Shown here: piece by piece, positions 28,196-38,210 of the stretch | Layout of the letters: the number at the start of each line of letters is the position of its first letter | Numbering within the stretch: position 1 is the first letter of the stretch | Origin: Thalassobius sp. Cn5-15 | GTDB lineage: Bacteria > Pseudomonadota > Alphaproteobacteria > Rhodobacterales > Rhodobacteraceae | Reading direction: 5' to 3' | Assembly: GCF_022347685.1 (NCBI RefSeq) | Contig: NZ_JAKRGF010000002.1 | Coordinates: 62,001 to 126,000, forward strand | Length of the DNA: 64,000 nucleotides | Position numbers and translations under genes: made by a program | The notes under the pieces: model-generated | Told to the model about the DNA's origin: nothing | Seen by the model: the letters and a program-made list of their open reading frames with translations, nothing else | Database searches by the model: none

Positions 28196-29308
28196 TCAGG
28201 GATCAAAAAAGCGGAAACCGTTGCGGCCCGCATCCTTTGCTGCATAAAGCGCGACATCAGCATCACGCAGCAATTGATCGGGGTCGGCTGCGCCGCTATC
28301 ACCTGAACAGGCGATGCCCATACTGGCCGTCACGAAACGTTGTTTCCCTTTGAATTCAAAGGGCTGCGCAATCTGGAAAATTAGTCGACGCGCCATCGCA
28401 GAGAGATCATCGCGAGTCTGGCTACCGATAAGAATAAGCACAAATTCATCCCCTCCCTGACGCACAATCGTATCCTCACTGCGCAATTCTTGCCGCAAGA
28501 TCCCGGCCACATGTTGCAGGGCAAAATCACCCGCAGCATGGCCAAAGCTATCGTTGACCTGCTTAAAATGGTCCAGATCCAGATGCACCGCTGCAAAAGG
28601 CACCGGCGATTGGCGCAGCCTGCACAGGGTGTCCTGCAAAGCACGACGATTCTGCAGCCCGGTCAGCGCATCGGTATTTGCCAACTTTTCCGCCGCAGAC
28701 CACGCCCCCCGTAAGCGACGGTTGAGCCGCAAGCCAGTGGCCATGGCTGCAGATTTCGCCGCGCTGAGCGACAGAATTTCTGCCGACATGTCGGTGGCAG
28801 GAAAATCCGCCTCCTCCAACTTCCCACTGCGCAACAGTCGTGTCGCGCCGGTGCCGAAGCTGACATTCATCAACCACCCGCTCTGATCACCAAGCGCCAG
28901 CGGCGTAATCGTAGCCCGTGCAGCAAAGCCACCGCCCAACGAACAGCGCAAGCGCAAATTCCCGCCATCCGGCAGCCGCATCGCCTGCCGCGGTGTCAGG
29001 CCGTTTTCCGGCACCGGTTGAAAGACCTCATCTACGTCCGCGCCCTCTACCACGCGGCCCACCAACAGCTTGCGCATTGACGGGCCACAGGCGACGATCT
29101 GCCCGCCCTCATCCAGCAGCAGATAAAACGGCATCAGCGCATTGAGCGCCCGCACCCATTCCACCGGCAATTCCAGCGCCGCCGGATCAACCGCCGCTGC
29201 ACCAAGGGATTGGAGCCGTGGCGTCGGCGCGTGGTCAGACTGGAACCCCGCCGATGGATAGCCGCTGGCGAGTGTGGGCGCCTGTTTCCTCAACGGCCGT
29301 TCCATCAA
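28196..29308 (-). CDS. Diguanylate cyclase with N-terminal PAS/HNOBA-like sensor
   Basis: 370 residues. The C-terminal domain has LTGLQNRRAL, LDLDHFKQVNDSFGHAAGD and an intact active site RQGGDEFVLIL. An inhibitory I-site, RSED, sits exactly five residues before GGDEF, so product feedback by c-di-GMP is expected. The N-terminal section (ALNALMPFYLLLDEGGQIVACGPSMRKLL) resembles the PAS-like HNOBA domain found beside NO-sensing H-NOX proteins; this match is tentative. A helical linker joins the two. It would raise c-di-GMP and favour sessile life. No membrane helix seen; monocistronic. Confidence 0.88.
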   Translation of the reverse strand: MMERPLRKQAPTLASGYPSAGFQSDHAPTPRLQSLGAAAVDPAALELPVEWVRALNALMPFYLLLDEGGQIVACGPSMRKLLVGRVVEGADVDEVFQPVPENGLTPRQAMRLPDGGNLRLRCSLGGGFAARATITPLALGDQSGWLMNVSFGTGATRLLRSGKLEEADFPATDMSAEILSLSAAKSAAMATGLRLNRRLRGAWSAAEKLANTDALTGLQNRRALQDTLCRLRQSPVPFAAVHLDLDHFKQVNDSFGHAAGDFALQHVAGILRQELRSEDTIVRQGGDEFVLILIGSQTRDDLSAMARRLIFQIAQPFEFKGKQRFVTASMGIACSGDSGAADPDQLLRDADVALYAAKDAGRNGFRFFDP

Positions 29309-29547
29309 ATGCCCCCCTGCGGAACCAAACCCCGCAAGAAGGACTGCGATCGGCCACGTGACATGGATCCGCCAGCCTGCGTCCGGCTCACAGATTCGGC
29401 GGCATATTTAGATTTGGACACAAACATCGTCTTCCACGACCGCACAGGCCGCGCCCCATAGTACTGATCCTCAAGATCGCATACAGAAGTTAAGAAGAGA
29501 TTTACGTTTCAGAAAATGACGCAAGGACACCCGCGTCAAAGGCAGTT
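29309..29547. other. Non-coding gap between GGDEF and HAD genes
   Basis: 239 bp without a supported gene. It contains the promoter of the minus-strand GGDEF gene; no hairpin with T-run was recognised. Confidence 0.4.
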
Positions 29548-30249
29548 TCAACTGTCCAGCCATTGCGGCAGCGCGCCGATATTTGGCAAAACAACATCCG
29601 CCAGAGGCGCCAGATCATCCGCACCCGCGATGCCGGTCAGCACCCCAATTGTCACCATACCTGCCGCGCGGCCGGCCATCAGATCATGGTTGCTGTCGCC
29701 CACCATCGCCACCCGTCCGGGTGACAGGCGCATGTGGTCACAAAAGGCCAACAACGGCGCGGCGTCAGGTTTGGCACCAAAACCACTGTCAAATCCCGCA
29801 ATAAAATCAAAATGGTCCTGCACCCCAGCGCCCTGCAGGTGGGCCAGCGCGCCCATTTCACTGTCATTGGTCATCACGCCCAGCGCCAGCCCGCGCCCCG
29901 AAAGCGCGGCGAGCAGCGGCGACAATGGCACGGCGGGTGCCAGCGGGGCATGGGCCGCACTGGTGTTCATCCGCAATTCCAACGCGTCCAGATCAACACC
30001 CGGCAATGCCTGTGCAACACATTCCGCTGCCTCACGACCCGTTCCCGCGATGACAGGGCTATGCGGCATGAACTGACCATTGGGCAGATCAAAGGCAATG
30101 GCCGCTGCGATTTCGGCGGCAAGCGCTGCGTCACCCTCGGCCAATTCGACAATCAAATCTGCCGCCCAGGCGTCCCAAGTTGCGCGGAAATCAAACAGGG
30201 TTCCGTCCTTGTCGAACAAGATTCCATCCAGCTTGCGCGGTGCGGTCAT
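29548..30249 (-). CDS. HAD-superfamily phosphatase, phosphoglycolate phosphatase-like
   Basis: 233 residues. HAD motif I is ILFDKDGTLFDF (nucleophile and acid Asp), motif II VMTNDS, the lysine in GFDSGFGAKPDAAPL, and motif IV MVGDSNHDLMAGRAAGM. The helical cap follows motif I (type I cap). GAGGGG precedes the ATG. Such enzymes dephosphorylate phosphoglycolate or similar small phosphoesters; the substrate is inferred. Confidence 0.88.
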   Translation of the reverse strand: MTAPRKLDGILFDKDGTLFDFRATWDAWAADLIVELAEGDAALAAEIAAAIAFDLPNGQFMPHSPVIAGTGREAAECVAQALPGVDLDALELRMNTSAAHAPLAPAVPLSPLLAALSGRGLALGVMTNDSEMGALAHLQGAGVQDHFDFIAGFDSGFGAKPDAAPLLAFCDHMRLSPGRVAMVGDSNHDLMAGRAAGMVTIGVLTGIAGADDLAPLADVVLPNIGALPQWLDS

Positions 30250-30456
30250 GTGGGCCCCTCATTGATCCGGAGGCGCCTTTGCGCACCCCGCCCTTTTTAA
30301 CGCACATTAGTGCGAAGAAGTTGCCGCAAAGGCAAGCGGTTTCACTTTTGTGCCCCTGTGCCGTCGCGGCGGAAATGCACAGCTTATGCTCCAGTGGGCA
30401 CGGTTCCGGTGGGCTGGCTGCTTGACACTGCCGCCCGCTTGCTGTCGGGTTCGGCT

Positions 30457-30912
30457 ATGGCACATTCCGACCGCTACAGATTGCATCACTCGCTTGGTTA
30501 CCACCTGTCCATTGCTGCCCGTCAGCAAGAAAGGCGACTGGATGAAGACCTGAAAACCGCAGGGCTGACTCGAACAACTTGGTGCATCCTCTTGGCCATC
30601 GGCAACGAGGGCCTGTGCCAACCATCTGATATTGCTGATTTTGTCGGAATTGACCGCACCGCCACCTCCCGCGCATTGCGCCAGATGGAACAAAAAGGTT
30701 GGCTAGAGCGGCGCGAGGGTCTGAATGACAAGCGCACGCGACAGGTCTTGCTGACAGCAACCGGCGCGGCGCTGATCCCGCGCTGCACACCGTTTGCGCA
30801 GGACAACGCCGCGATCCTGCGCGCCCCCTTGACCGAGGAGGAGGAGGAGGAGCTGAAACGCCTGCTGCTGAAACTACAGGGCAGTGGAACGTTACCCTTG
30901 CCGACGCTTTAA
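30457..30912 (+). CDS. MarR-family transcriptional regulator
   Basis: 151 residues from ATG 30457; an upstream open frame to 30310 has no family similarity. The winged helix spans LAIGNEGLCQPSDIADFVGIDRTATSRALRQMEQKGWLERREGLNDKRTRQVLLT, which includes the MarR wing DKR. A run of glutamates (TEEEEEELKRLL) marks the last helix. No obvious target gene is adjacent: HAD is divergent upstream, DUF3572 convergent downstream. Its ligand is unknown. Confidence 0.85.
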   Translation: MAHSDRYRLHHSLGYHLSIAARQQERRLDEDLKTAGLTRTTWCILLAIGNEGLCQPSDIADFVGIDRTATSRALRQMEQKGWLERREGLNDKRTRQVLLTATGAALIPRCTPFAQDNAAILRAPLTEEEEEELKRLLLKLQGSGTLPLPTL

Positions 30913-30929
30913 TCTGCAGCGGGCAAACG

Positions 30930-31217
30930 TCAGGTCCAGTGGATTTGCGCGCCGCCGGGCAAGGCGGCGCGGGCCTGCATCAGACCGTCATATGGCAGGT
31001 TCAACGCGTCGCAACAGGCCATCACCCAAGCGTCATCCATCAGCAGGAAATCAAGGACCGAGGCCAGAAACTCTACACTTCCCGCCTGCTGGCGCAGATC
31101 GTCCTGCCCCACCCCCGTGGCGCCCATAAAAACTGGCAACAGCTCTTCGTTTCCAGCAAGCCACGCCAGCGCCTGCAGCGCACGGGTTTCGGCAGCATCA
31201 GCGGAGAGAATGGACAT
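30930..31217 (-). CDS. DUF3572 family protein
   Basis: 95 residues from ATG 31217 (MSILSADAAETRALQALAWL). The blocks ALQALAWLAGNEELLPVFMGATG and LASVLDFLLMDDAWVMACCDALNL are characteristic of DUF3572, a short helical alphaproteobacterial family without known function. A longer frame to 31322 lacks family support. Possibly transcribed with the decarboxylase gene upstream, 88 bp away. Confidence 0.85.
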   Translation of the reverse strand: MSILSADAAETRALQALAWLAGNEELLPVFMGATGVGQDDLRQQAGSVEFLASVLDFLLMDDAWVMACCDALNLPYDGLMQARAALPGGAQIHWT

Positions 31218-31305
31218 TGGCGGCCTCTTGGCAGGGATTGGGTTGGATTGGATTGGCCCAACATCTGCCATGAATGCCGCCCTTGAACAAGATGCACGAC
31301 GACCG

Positions 31306-32436
31306 TTAGTCGAGCGCCGCAACCGTCACCGGACGCCCGACGCCGTAGCCGTTAAATCCGGTTGAAAGCGACAGCGAATAGGCCCCCATGCCGGAAAACA
31401 GCACATAGTCGCCCTCAACCAACGTGTCAGGCAACTGCACCGGTTCCGGCAGCTGATCCAGGCTGTCGCAAGTCGGGCCAAAGACCATGCGCGGGGTCAT
31501 TTCACCATCGCGTAGCGCGCCGGAACTGGACACAGACCGCAGGCGATCCACGGCGAAAATATCGCGAAACTCGAACAACCCGCCATAAAGCCCATCGTTG
31601 AGGAACACCGCCCCGCTGTCGCGCACCGCCTTCACCCGTGTGGCCAGCGTAAACGCCTCTGCCGCCAAGGCACGACCCGGTTCGCAGATCAGCTCAGGCA
31701 CCGCCGTGCCGAAGGCCCCGGCCGCTGCAGCGCGGATACCGTCAAAGATCCGCTCCAGATCCGGATTGACCCCCGCACGATGCGACGCAAAACCGCCACC
31801 GACGTTCAGTCGGGCAATCACCACACCAGCCGCTTGGGCGACATCTGCCGCCTCTTGGATATAAGCAGCCCATGCGGCGGGATCATCACATTGCGTGCCG
31901 GGATGAAAACAGAGGCTGGGGCGATAGCCCCGCGCCGCCACCTCTTTCAGCAGCGCTGTCGCGCCTTCAGGCCCGACACCGAATTTGGCGCCGAAATCAT
32001 AGGCTGCACCCTTCACCGGCAGGGCAAGGCGCACCGTAACCTCCAGATCCGTGCCAAGGGGGGTGAGTTTGTCCAGTTCCGACAGACAGTCGATGGAAGC
32101 AGAGGTGATGCCGTATTGAGCCGCCTCTGTCACTTCAGCGATCGAACGCACGGGGTTGTTATAATGCAACACCGCCTCAGGGCAGACCGCGCGCACCGCC
32201 GCCATTTCCGCAGGGGACGCCACATCGAAGGCCGTGATCCCAGCAGCCACCAGATTGACCAACACCGCCTCATCCGGGTTGGCCTTCACCGCGTAGGTCA
32301 CAAGCCCCGGAAACCCGTCCAGAAACCGCTGCGCCGTCTGTTGCAGCACCACGGGCGAAAAATACATCACCGGATGGTCGGGCTGTTCGCGCCGCAGATG
32401 ATGTTCGGGGCTCAGCCAATGGGGATCGGGGCGCAT
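31306..32436 (-). CDS. Ornithine/lysine-type PLP decarboxylase (fold type III)
   Basis: 376 residues. TYAVKANPD carries the PLP-binding lysine (Lys51); FHPGTQC, LNVGGGFASH and ICEPGRALAAEA bind cofactor phosphate; FGPTCDSLDQL supplies the cysteine and aspartate of the second subunit's active site. The pattern fits eukaryote-like ornithine decarboxylases that make putrescine, rather than diaminopimelate decarboxylase. Some homologues act on lysine as well. An Lrp-type regulator is divergent at 32562 and may control it. Confidence 0.88.
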   Translation of the reverse strand: MRPDPHWLSPEHHLRREQPDHPVMYFSPVVLQQTAQRFLDGFPGLVTYAVKANPDEAVLVNLVAAGITAFDVASPAEMAAVRAVCPEAVLHYNNPVRSIAEVTEAAQYGITSASIDCLSELDKLTPLGTDLEVTVRLALPVKGAAYDFGAKFGVGPEGATALLKEVAARGYRPSLCFHPGTQCDDPAAWAAYIQEAADVAQAAGVVIARLNVGGGFASHRAGVNPDLERIFDGIRAAAAGAFGTAVPELICEPGRALAAEAFTLATRVKAVRDSGAVFLNDGLYGGLFEFRDIFAVDRLRSVSSSGALRDGEMTPRMVFGPTCDSLDQLPEPVQLPDTLVEGDYVLFSGMGAYSLSLSTGFNGYGVGRPVTVAALD

Positions 32437-32561
32437 AGATACCTCTTGTTGTTCGTGCGTTGTTTTTCCTGTGCCTGTTCAGTATTCCCCGCCTTTCGGT
32501 CACACTGCACAGGCAGGATGATCGGTTTGACAGTTTTCAACGTCTATTTTACGAATGAGCC

Positions 32562-32996
32562 ATGCAAAACGACGATATTGACCAGCGCCTCTTGGCCCTC
32601 TTGGGTGAAAATGCCCGCATGCCAGTGGCACAACTCGCACGGAAATTGGATCTGGCGCGCACCACCGTGCAGGCGCGGCTGGAGCGGTTGGAAACCAACG
32701 GCACCATCAGCGGCTATACCGTGCGGTTGGGCGAAGCCACACAGCGCCCGTTGCGGGCCACCGCGCTGCTGTCCGTCGAACCCCGCGCCGGCCCTGCGGT
32801 TCTGGCACGGCTGAAGGCGCTGCCAAATGTGGTGCGGGTACACACCACATCGGGACGTTTTGACATGATCGCCGAAATTAGCGCCATCACCACCGAAGAG
32901 CTGGATGAAACGCTGGATTGGATCGGCGAGGCCAAAGGTGTGCGCAGTTCCGAAAGCCTGATCCACCTCAGCACCAAGATTGATCGTGGCATGTAA
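32562..32996 (+). CDS. Lrp/AsnC family transcriptional regulator
   Basis: 144 residues. The N-terminal helix-turn-helix is IDQRLLALLGENARMPVAQLARKLDLARTTVQARLERLE, and the C-terminal RAM/AsnC domain (VVRVHTTSGRFDMIAEISA) binds amino acids and forms octamers. Divergent from the ornithine decarboxylase gene with a 125-bp gap, so a regulator of polyamine or basic amino acid metabolism is plausible but inferred. Confidence 0.88.
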   Translation: MQNDDIDQRLLALLGENARMPVAQLARKLDLARTTVQARLERLETNGTISGYTVRLGEATQRPLRATALLSVEPRAGPAVLARLKALPNVVRVHTTSGRFDMIAEISAITTEELDETLDWIGEAKGVRSSESLIHLSTKIDRGM

Positions 32997-33131
32997 TCGT
33001 CTGTGGCGGGCTGTGCGTTGTGGCAGACGCGTGGGGCGCAAGCCGTGTTCTATTAAGGGGATGCGCAGTAACGGCTTTTCCTTCACGCCCCAATTCTATA
33101 GACCGTTTTGAAACGGATTTGACACGAGATC

Positions 33132-36035
33132 ATGATCATGGCGATGGAAAAAACCTTCAACGCGGCCGAAGCTGAGGCGCGGCTGCTGAAAGCTTGGGAA
33201 GACGCGGGCTGTTTCAAGGCAGGCGCAAACGCAAAGCCCGAGGCCTCAACCTACAGCATCATGATTCCGCCCCCGAACGTGACCGGCGTTTTGCACATGG
33301 GGCACGCGTTCAACAACACGCTGCAGGACATTCTGATCCGCTGGAAACGGATGCAGGGGTTTGACACCCTGTGGCAGCCGGGCACCGACCACGCGGGCAT
33401 CGCCACCCAGATGGTTGTGGAACGCACGCTGGCTGAAACTGGCCAGCCGTCGCGCCGTGAGCTGGGCCGTGAGGCGTTTCTGGAAAAAGTCTGGGACTGG
33501 AAAGAACAGTCTGGCGGCACCATTATCAGCCAGTTGAAACGTCTGGGCGCGTCCTGCGATTATGACCGCACCGCCTTCACCATGTCGGGCGCCCCCGGTG
33601 CCCCTGCCACAGAGTCGGAGGGCAATTTCCACGACGCGGTGATCAAAGTCTTTGTTGAGATGTATAACAAGGGTCTGATCTATCGCGGCAAGCGTCTGGT
33701 CAACTGGGACCCGCATTTTGAAACCGCGATTTCCGACCTTGAGGTGGAAAACATCGAGGTTGCGGGCCACATGTGGCACTTCAAATACCCGCTGGCGAAC
33801 GGCGCGCGTTACACCTACGTCGAAAAGGACGAGGATGGGAACATCACGCTGGAGGAAGAGCGCGACTATATCTCTATCGCAACCACCCGTCCGGAAACCA
33901 TGCTGGGCGACGGTGCGGTCGCGGTGCACCCTTCGGATGAACGCTATGCGCCCATCGTTGGCCAACTGTGTGAAATCCCTGTTGGTCCCAAAGAGCACCG
34001 TCGTCTGATCCCGATCATCACAGATGAATACCCTGACAAAGACTTCGGCTCGGGCGCAGTGAAAATCACTGGCGCGCATGATTTCAACGACTATCAGGTC
34101 GCCAAACGTGGCGGCATCCCGATGTATCGCCTGATGGACATGCAGGGCGCGATGCGGGCCGATGGTGCACCTTACAGCGAAGAGGCTGGCAAGGCGCAGG
34201 CTCACGCCAAGGGTGCGGAGTTCACTGAAAACGAAGTGGACGGCATCAACCTCGTCCCCGATCACCTGCGCGGTTTGGACCGGTTCGAGGCACGGAAAGC
34301 CGTGATCAAAGAGATCACCGATGAAGGTCTGGCGGTGATGGTCGAAGTGACCAAAACCGTGAGGGATGACGACGGCAATGAGTCCGAAGTCACCGAGACC
34401 GTGGCATATGTCGAAAACAAACCAATCATGCAGCCCTTCGGCGACCGCTCCAAGGTGGTGATCGAACCAATGCTGACCGATCAGTGGTTTGTCGATACGG
34501 CAAAAATCGTCGGCCCGGCTCTGGACGCGGTGAAAAACGGCGACGTGAAAATCATCCCCGAAAGCGGTGAGAAGGTCTATTACCACTGGCTGGAAAACAT
34601 CGAGCCGTGGTGTATTTCGCGCCAGTTGTGGTGGGGGCATCAGATCCCGGTTTGGTTTGACGCCGACGGCAACCAGTATTGCGCCGCGAGCGAGGCAGAG
34701 GCGCAGGCCGCTGCTGGAGAAGGCGTTGCACTGACCCGCGATCCCGACGTTCTCGACACTTGGTTCTCCTCCGGCCTCTGGCCGATCGGCACGCTGGGCT
34801 GGCCGGAAAACACCGATGAGCTGGCAAAATATTTCCCCACTTCGACGCTGATCACCGGTCAGGACATCCTGTTCTTCTGGGTGGCCCGGATGATGATGAT
34901 GCAGTTGGCTGTGGTCGATGACATCCCGTTCGACACCGTCTACCTGCACGGTCTGGTGCGCGATGCGAAGGGCAAAAAGATGTCGAAATCCACCGGCAAC
35001 GTGGTGGATCCGCTGGACATCATTGACGAATATGGCGCCGATGCGCTGCGCTTCACCAATGCGGCGATGGCGTCGATTGGTGGCGTGCTGAAACTCGACA
35101 TGAAACGGATCGAGGGCTACCGCAACTTTGGCAACAAACTGTGGCAGTCGCACATTCTTGCCGAAATGAACGGCGTCTTTGACGTTGATTGTTCCGCCCG
35201 TCCCGAACCGACCCATGCGGTGAACAAGTGGATCATCGGCGAGGTGGGCCGCGTGCGTGAACAGGTGGATAAGGCGCTGGCCGACTTCCGCTTCAACGAC
35301 GCGGCGCAATCGCTTTACGCCTTCTTCTGGGGCAAGGTCTGCAACTGGTACAACGAATTTACCAAGCCCTTGTTCCAGAACGATGATCTGCGTCTGGAAA
35401 CCCAGCAGACCATGGGTTGGGTTCTGGATCAGTCGCTGATGCTGCTGCATCCGATCATGCCCTTCATGACCGAAGAGCTGTGGTCAAACCGTGAGCGCGC
35501 CAAGATGCTGGTCCACGCCGACTGGCCGACCTACGGCGGCGAACTGGTGGATGAGGCTGCGGATGCGGAAATCACTTGGGTGATCTCGATTATTGAGAAC
35601 ATCCGCTCCGCCCGTGCGCAGATGAACGTGCCGGCGGGTGCCTTTGTGTCGCTGGTCCAGACAGAGGCTGATGAGGCCGCCCGCGCCGCGTGGGGCAACA
35701 ACGAAGCGCTGATCAAGAAGATGGCGCGCGTTGAAGGCCTGAGCGAAGCAGAAGCCACGCCCAAAGGCTCCGTCGCGATTGCCGCCAAAGGCGCAACCAT
35801 CGTGATGCCGCTGGCCGACCTGATTGATGTTGCGGCAGAAAAGGCGCGTCTGTCGAAGAAACTGGGTAAGATCCAGAAAGAGCTGGGCGGTCTGAAAGGG
35901 CGTCTGAACAATCCGAAATTCGTTGCATCGGCCCCCGAAGAGGTGATCGAAGAGGCCCGTGAAAACATGGCCCTGCGCGAAGAGGAAGAAACCCAGTTGA
36001 ACGCTGCACTGGCGCGTCTGGCGGAACTGGACTGA
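33132..36035 (+). CDS. valS: Valyl-tRNA synthetase
   Basis: 967 residues. Class I catalytic motifs are [13 protein letters not shown] (HIGH type) and [15 protein letters not shown] (KMSKS). The editing domain ([31 protein letters not shown]) and a C-terminal coiled coil ([25 protein letters not shown]) are present. It charges tRNA-Val and deacylates mis-charged threonine. ATGs at 33132, 33138 and 33144 are possible; [11 protein letters not shown] at 33144 best fits homologues. Followed by a terminator at 36061. Confidence 0.97.
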   Translation: MIMAMEKTFNAAEAEARLLKAWEDAGCFKAGANAKPEASTYSIMIPPPNVTGVLHMGHAFNNTLQDILIRWKRMQGFDTLWQPGTDHAGIATQMVVERTLAETGQPSRRELGREAFLEKVWDWKEQSGGTIISQLKRLGASCDYDRTAFTMSGAPGAPATESEGNFHDAVIKVFVEMYNKGLIYRGKRLVNWDPHFETAISDLEVENIEVAGHMWHFKYPLANGARYTYVEKDEDGNITLEEERDYISIATTRPETMLGDGAVAVHPSDERYAPIVGQLCEIPVGPKEHRRLIPIITDEYPDKDFGSGAVKITGAHDFNDYQVAKRGGIPMYRLMDMQGAMRADGAPYSEEAGKAQAHAKGAEFTENEVDGINLVPDHLRGLDRFEARKAVIKEITDEGLAVMVEVTKTVRDDDGNESEVTETVAYVENKPIMQPFGDRSKVVIEPMLTDQWFVDTAKIVGPALDAVKNGDVKIIPESGEKVYYHWLENIEPWCISRQLWWGHQIPVWFDADGNQYCAASEAEAQAAAGEGVALTRDPDVLDTWFSSGLWPIGTLGWPENTDELAKYFPTSTLITGQDILFFWVARMMMMQLAVVDDIPFDTVYLHGLVRDAKGKKMSKSTGNVVDPLDIIDEYGADALRFTNAAMASIGGVLKLDMKRIEGYRNFGNKLWQSHILAEMNGVFDVDCSARPEPTHAVNKWIIGEVGRVREQVDKALADFRFNDAAQSLYAFFWGKVCNWYNEFTKPLFQNDDLRLETQQTMGWVLDQSLMLLHPIMPFMTEELWSNRERAKMLVHADWPTYGGELVDEAADAEITWVISIIENIRSARAQMNVPAGAFVSLVQTEADEAARAAWGNNEALIKKMARVEGLSEAEATPKGSVAIAAKGATIVMPLADLIDVAAEKARLSKKLGKIQKELGGLKGRLNNPKFVASAPEEVIEEARENMALREEEETQLNAALARLAELD

Positions 36036-36060
36036 TCCAGTCGTCAGATAAAGGATTGAA

Positions 36061-36091
36061 GGGCTGCCTGCGGGCAGCCCTTTTCATTTTT
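36061..36091 (+). terminator. valS terminator
   Basis: GGGCTGCC (36061-36068) pairs with GGCAGCCC (36073-36080), followed by TTTTCATTTTT. Confidence 0.9.
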
Positions 36092-36138
36092 GTGGTCAGT
36101 GCCGCGATGGCGGCATTCGAGTGCCCACTGCAACACTG

Positions 36139-36163
36139 AAAAAGGGATCGTTTAGCTCCCTTT
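36139..36163 (-). terminator. Terminator of the crotonase gene
   Basis: On the minus strand AAAGGGA and TCCCTTTTT form a stem with a T-run, 12 bp past the crotonase stop. Confidence 0.8.
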
Positions 36164-36175
36164 CTGACCTAGCAG

Positions 36176-36964
36176 TTATTTGAACACCGGATCGCGTTTT
36201 TGCATGTTGGCGGCGATCACCTCCATCTGATGCGCTTTGCCGATCAGGTCGGTTTGTTCGCGGCTTTCCTTCAGCAGGACCGCCTCCTCATCATCAGAGG
36301 TTTCGGCGAACTCCAGCAGGCGCTTGGCGGCGCGGATGGCGCTGGGGCTTTTCAGGGCGATCTTAGCCGCCAGATCCCGTGCCGCCTGCAACGGATCATC
36401 GGACAGTTCTGTGACCAGCCCCATTTCCATCGCCTGCGGGGCCAGAATAGAATCAGCCGTGTAGGTCAGGCGGCGCAGGTGATCGGCGCGCATCAGGTGC
36501 GGGAGGGTGATCATGCCACCCATGTCGGGGACAAGACCCCATTTCATCTCCATGATCGCCAGTTTGGTATCGGGGTGTGCAATGCGGATGTCACCGCCAG
36601 ACGCAATTTGCATACCACCGCCATAGCAGACCCCATGCAGCGCAAAAATCACTGGCACCGGCACCCGGCGCCAGACCAGAGAGACCTCTTGGAACGAATT
36701 GCCATTGCCGTGGGTGCGCGGCATCACCAGTCCTTCGGGGTCTTGATTGGCGAACTTGGCGAAGTTCATCACATCAAGCCCGGCACAAAACGCCGTGCCC
36801 TCACCGGACACCACAACTGCGCGGACATCGTCGTTGTCGATCAGGGCCTGACCGGCGGCAATGATGCTATCGACCATCTCCACATCCAGTGCATTCATCT
36901 TGTCGCCGCGGGTCAGGGTGACATGGGCCACATGGTTTTCGATTACAATGCTGACACGTGCCAT
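36176..36964 (-). CDS. Crotonase/enoyl-CoA hydratase family protein
   Basis: 262 residues from ATG 36964, which has a strong GGAGG seven bases upstream; the frame extends to 37105 without support. The crotonase core is visible: VTLTRGDKMNALDVEMVD, AVVVSGEGTAFCAGLDVMNF (oxyanion hole), ALHGVCYGGGMQIASGGDIRIA and KWGLVPDMGGMITLPHLM. It lacks a clear Glu pair typical of true hydratases in one of these blocks, so isomerase or thioesterase activity cannot be excluded. Acyl-CoA substrate unknown. Confidence 0.87.
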   Translation of the reverse strand: MARVSIVIENHVAHVTLTRGDKMNALDVEMVDSIIAAGQALIDNDDVRAVVVSGEGTAFCAGLDVMNFAKFANQDPEGLVMPRTHGNGNSFQEVSLVWRRVPVPVIFALHGVCYGGGMQIASGGDIRIAHPDTKLAIMEMKWGLVPDMGGMITLPHLMRADHLRRLTYTADSILAPQAMEMGLVTELSDDPLQAARDLAAKIALKSPSAIRAAKRLLEFAETSDDEEAVLLKESREQTDLIGKAHQMEVIAANMQKRDPVFK

Positions 36965-37103
36965 TTTATTCTTTCCTCCACTAGTTGGGGCGACTCTGCT
37001 GCGACCAGTGCGTGAAATCCAGCCAGACGTCGGGGAAAGACAGCGGCCAAGAGGGTGGATTGCAGACTTGCCCGGTGGCAGGTGCATCGCTATCTCAGGG
37101 GGC

Positions 37104-38210
37104 ATGACTGGACCACGCTACACCCCGCTGACCGAAAGCCTCCCCGCAACCGTGCCCTTCGTCGGCCCCGAAGCGCAGGAACGCCACATGGGCCGCGCCT
37201 TTGACGCGCGGCTGGGGGCGAATGAGAACATCTTCGGCCCGTCGCCCGCCGCCATTGCCGCAATGCAGGCTGGCGCGGGACAGATTTGGATGTATGGCGA
37301 TCCCGAAAGCTATGACCTGCGTCAGGCATTGGCGGCGGATCTGGGTATTGGGGCAGAAAATATCGTGGTGGGCGAAGGGATCGATGGCCTGCTGGGCTAT
37401 CTGGTGCGGCTGCTGATCGGCGCCGGTGATCCTGTGGTAACATCAGAGGGCGCCTATCCCACCTTCAACTATCATGTCGCGGGCTTTGGTGGTGCGCTGC
37501 ACAAGGTGCCCTATAAGGGCGACCATGAGGACCCGCAGGCATTGATGACCAAAGCGGCAGAGGTGGGGGCGAAACTGGTCTATCTGGCGAACCCAGACAA
37601 CCCGATGGGCACATGGCACAAGGGCAGCGATATCACCGCCGCGCTGGAGATGGTGCCAGAAGGGTGCCTGCTGGTCCTGGATGAGGCCTATGTGGAGTTC
37701 GCCCCCGAAGGCACCGCAGCTGAAATCGACATTCATGATCCCCGCGTCATTCGCATGCGCACCTTTTCCAAGGCTTACGGAATGGCGGGCGCACGGGTGG
37801 GATACGCACTAGGCGCGGCGGAGCTGATTACCGCGTTCAACAAAATCCGCAACCATTTCGGGATGAACCGCGCCGCGCAGGCGGGGGCGCTGGCGGCCCT
37901 TCAGGATCAGCCCTATCTGGCCGAGACCTGCGCCAAGGTTAGCGCGGCACGCGATGAGATTGCGCGGATCGCGGCAGCAAACGGGCTAAACGCCCTACCC
38001 TCTGCCACCAACTTCGTTGCCATTGATTGTGGCGCCGATGGCGGTTTCGCCAAGGCGGTACTGGACGGGCTGGTGGCGCGGGGCGTCTTCGTGCGGATGC
38101 CTTTTGTTGCGCCGCAAAACCGCTGCATCCGCGTCAGCGCCGGACGACCAGAGGATCTGGCGGTCTTCGCTGCCGCCCTGCCTGCCGCGCTGGCAGAGGC
38201 GCGCGGTTAG
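37104..38210 (+). CDS. HisC-like PLP aminotransferase (fold type I)
   Basis: 368 residues from ATG 37104 (GGGGG upstream); the upstream frame is spurious. FDARLGANENIFGPSPAAIAAM is the HisC N-terminal arm, DPESYDLRQALA and ANPDNPMGTW bind PLP and substrate, VLDEAYVEF holds the Asp/Tyr and RTFSKAYGMAGARVGYALG the catalytic lysine. It may transaminate histidinol phosphate or aromatic amino acids; no his genes are adjacent. It ends tail-to-tail (4-bp overlap) with the FAD oxidase gene. Confidence 0.87.
   Translation: MTGPRYTPLTESLPATVPFVGPEAQERHMGRAFDARLGANENIFGPSPAAIAAMQAGAGQIWMYGDPESYDLRQALAADLGIGAENIVVGEGIDGLLGYLVRLLIGAGDPVVTSEGAYPTFNYHVAGFGGALHKVPYKGDHEDPQALMTKAAEVGAKLVYLANPDNPMGTWHKGSDITAALEMVPEGCLLVLDEAYVEFAPEGTAAEIDIHDPRVIRMRTFSKAYGMAGARVGYALGAAELITAFNKIRNHFGMNRAAQAGALAALQDQPYLAETCAKVSAARDEIARIAAANGLNALPSATNFVAIDCGADGGFAKAVLDGLVARGVFVRMPFVAPQNRCIRVSAGRPEDLAVFAAALPAALAEARG

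Noticed and set aside
33246-35450. 734-codon open frame antisense to valS
   Set aside because: It lies entirely opposite a conserved essential gene, and its His/Arg/Val-rich product is a typical shadow of high-GC codons.
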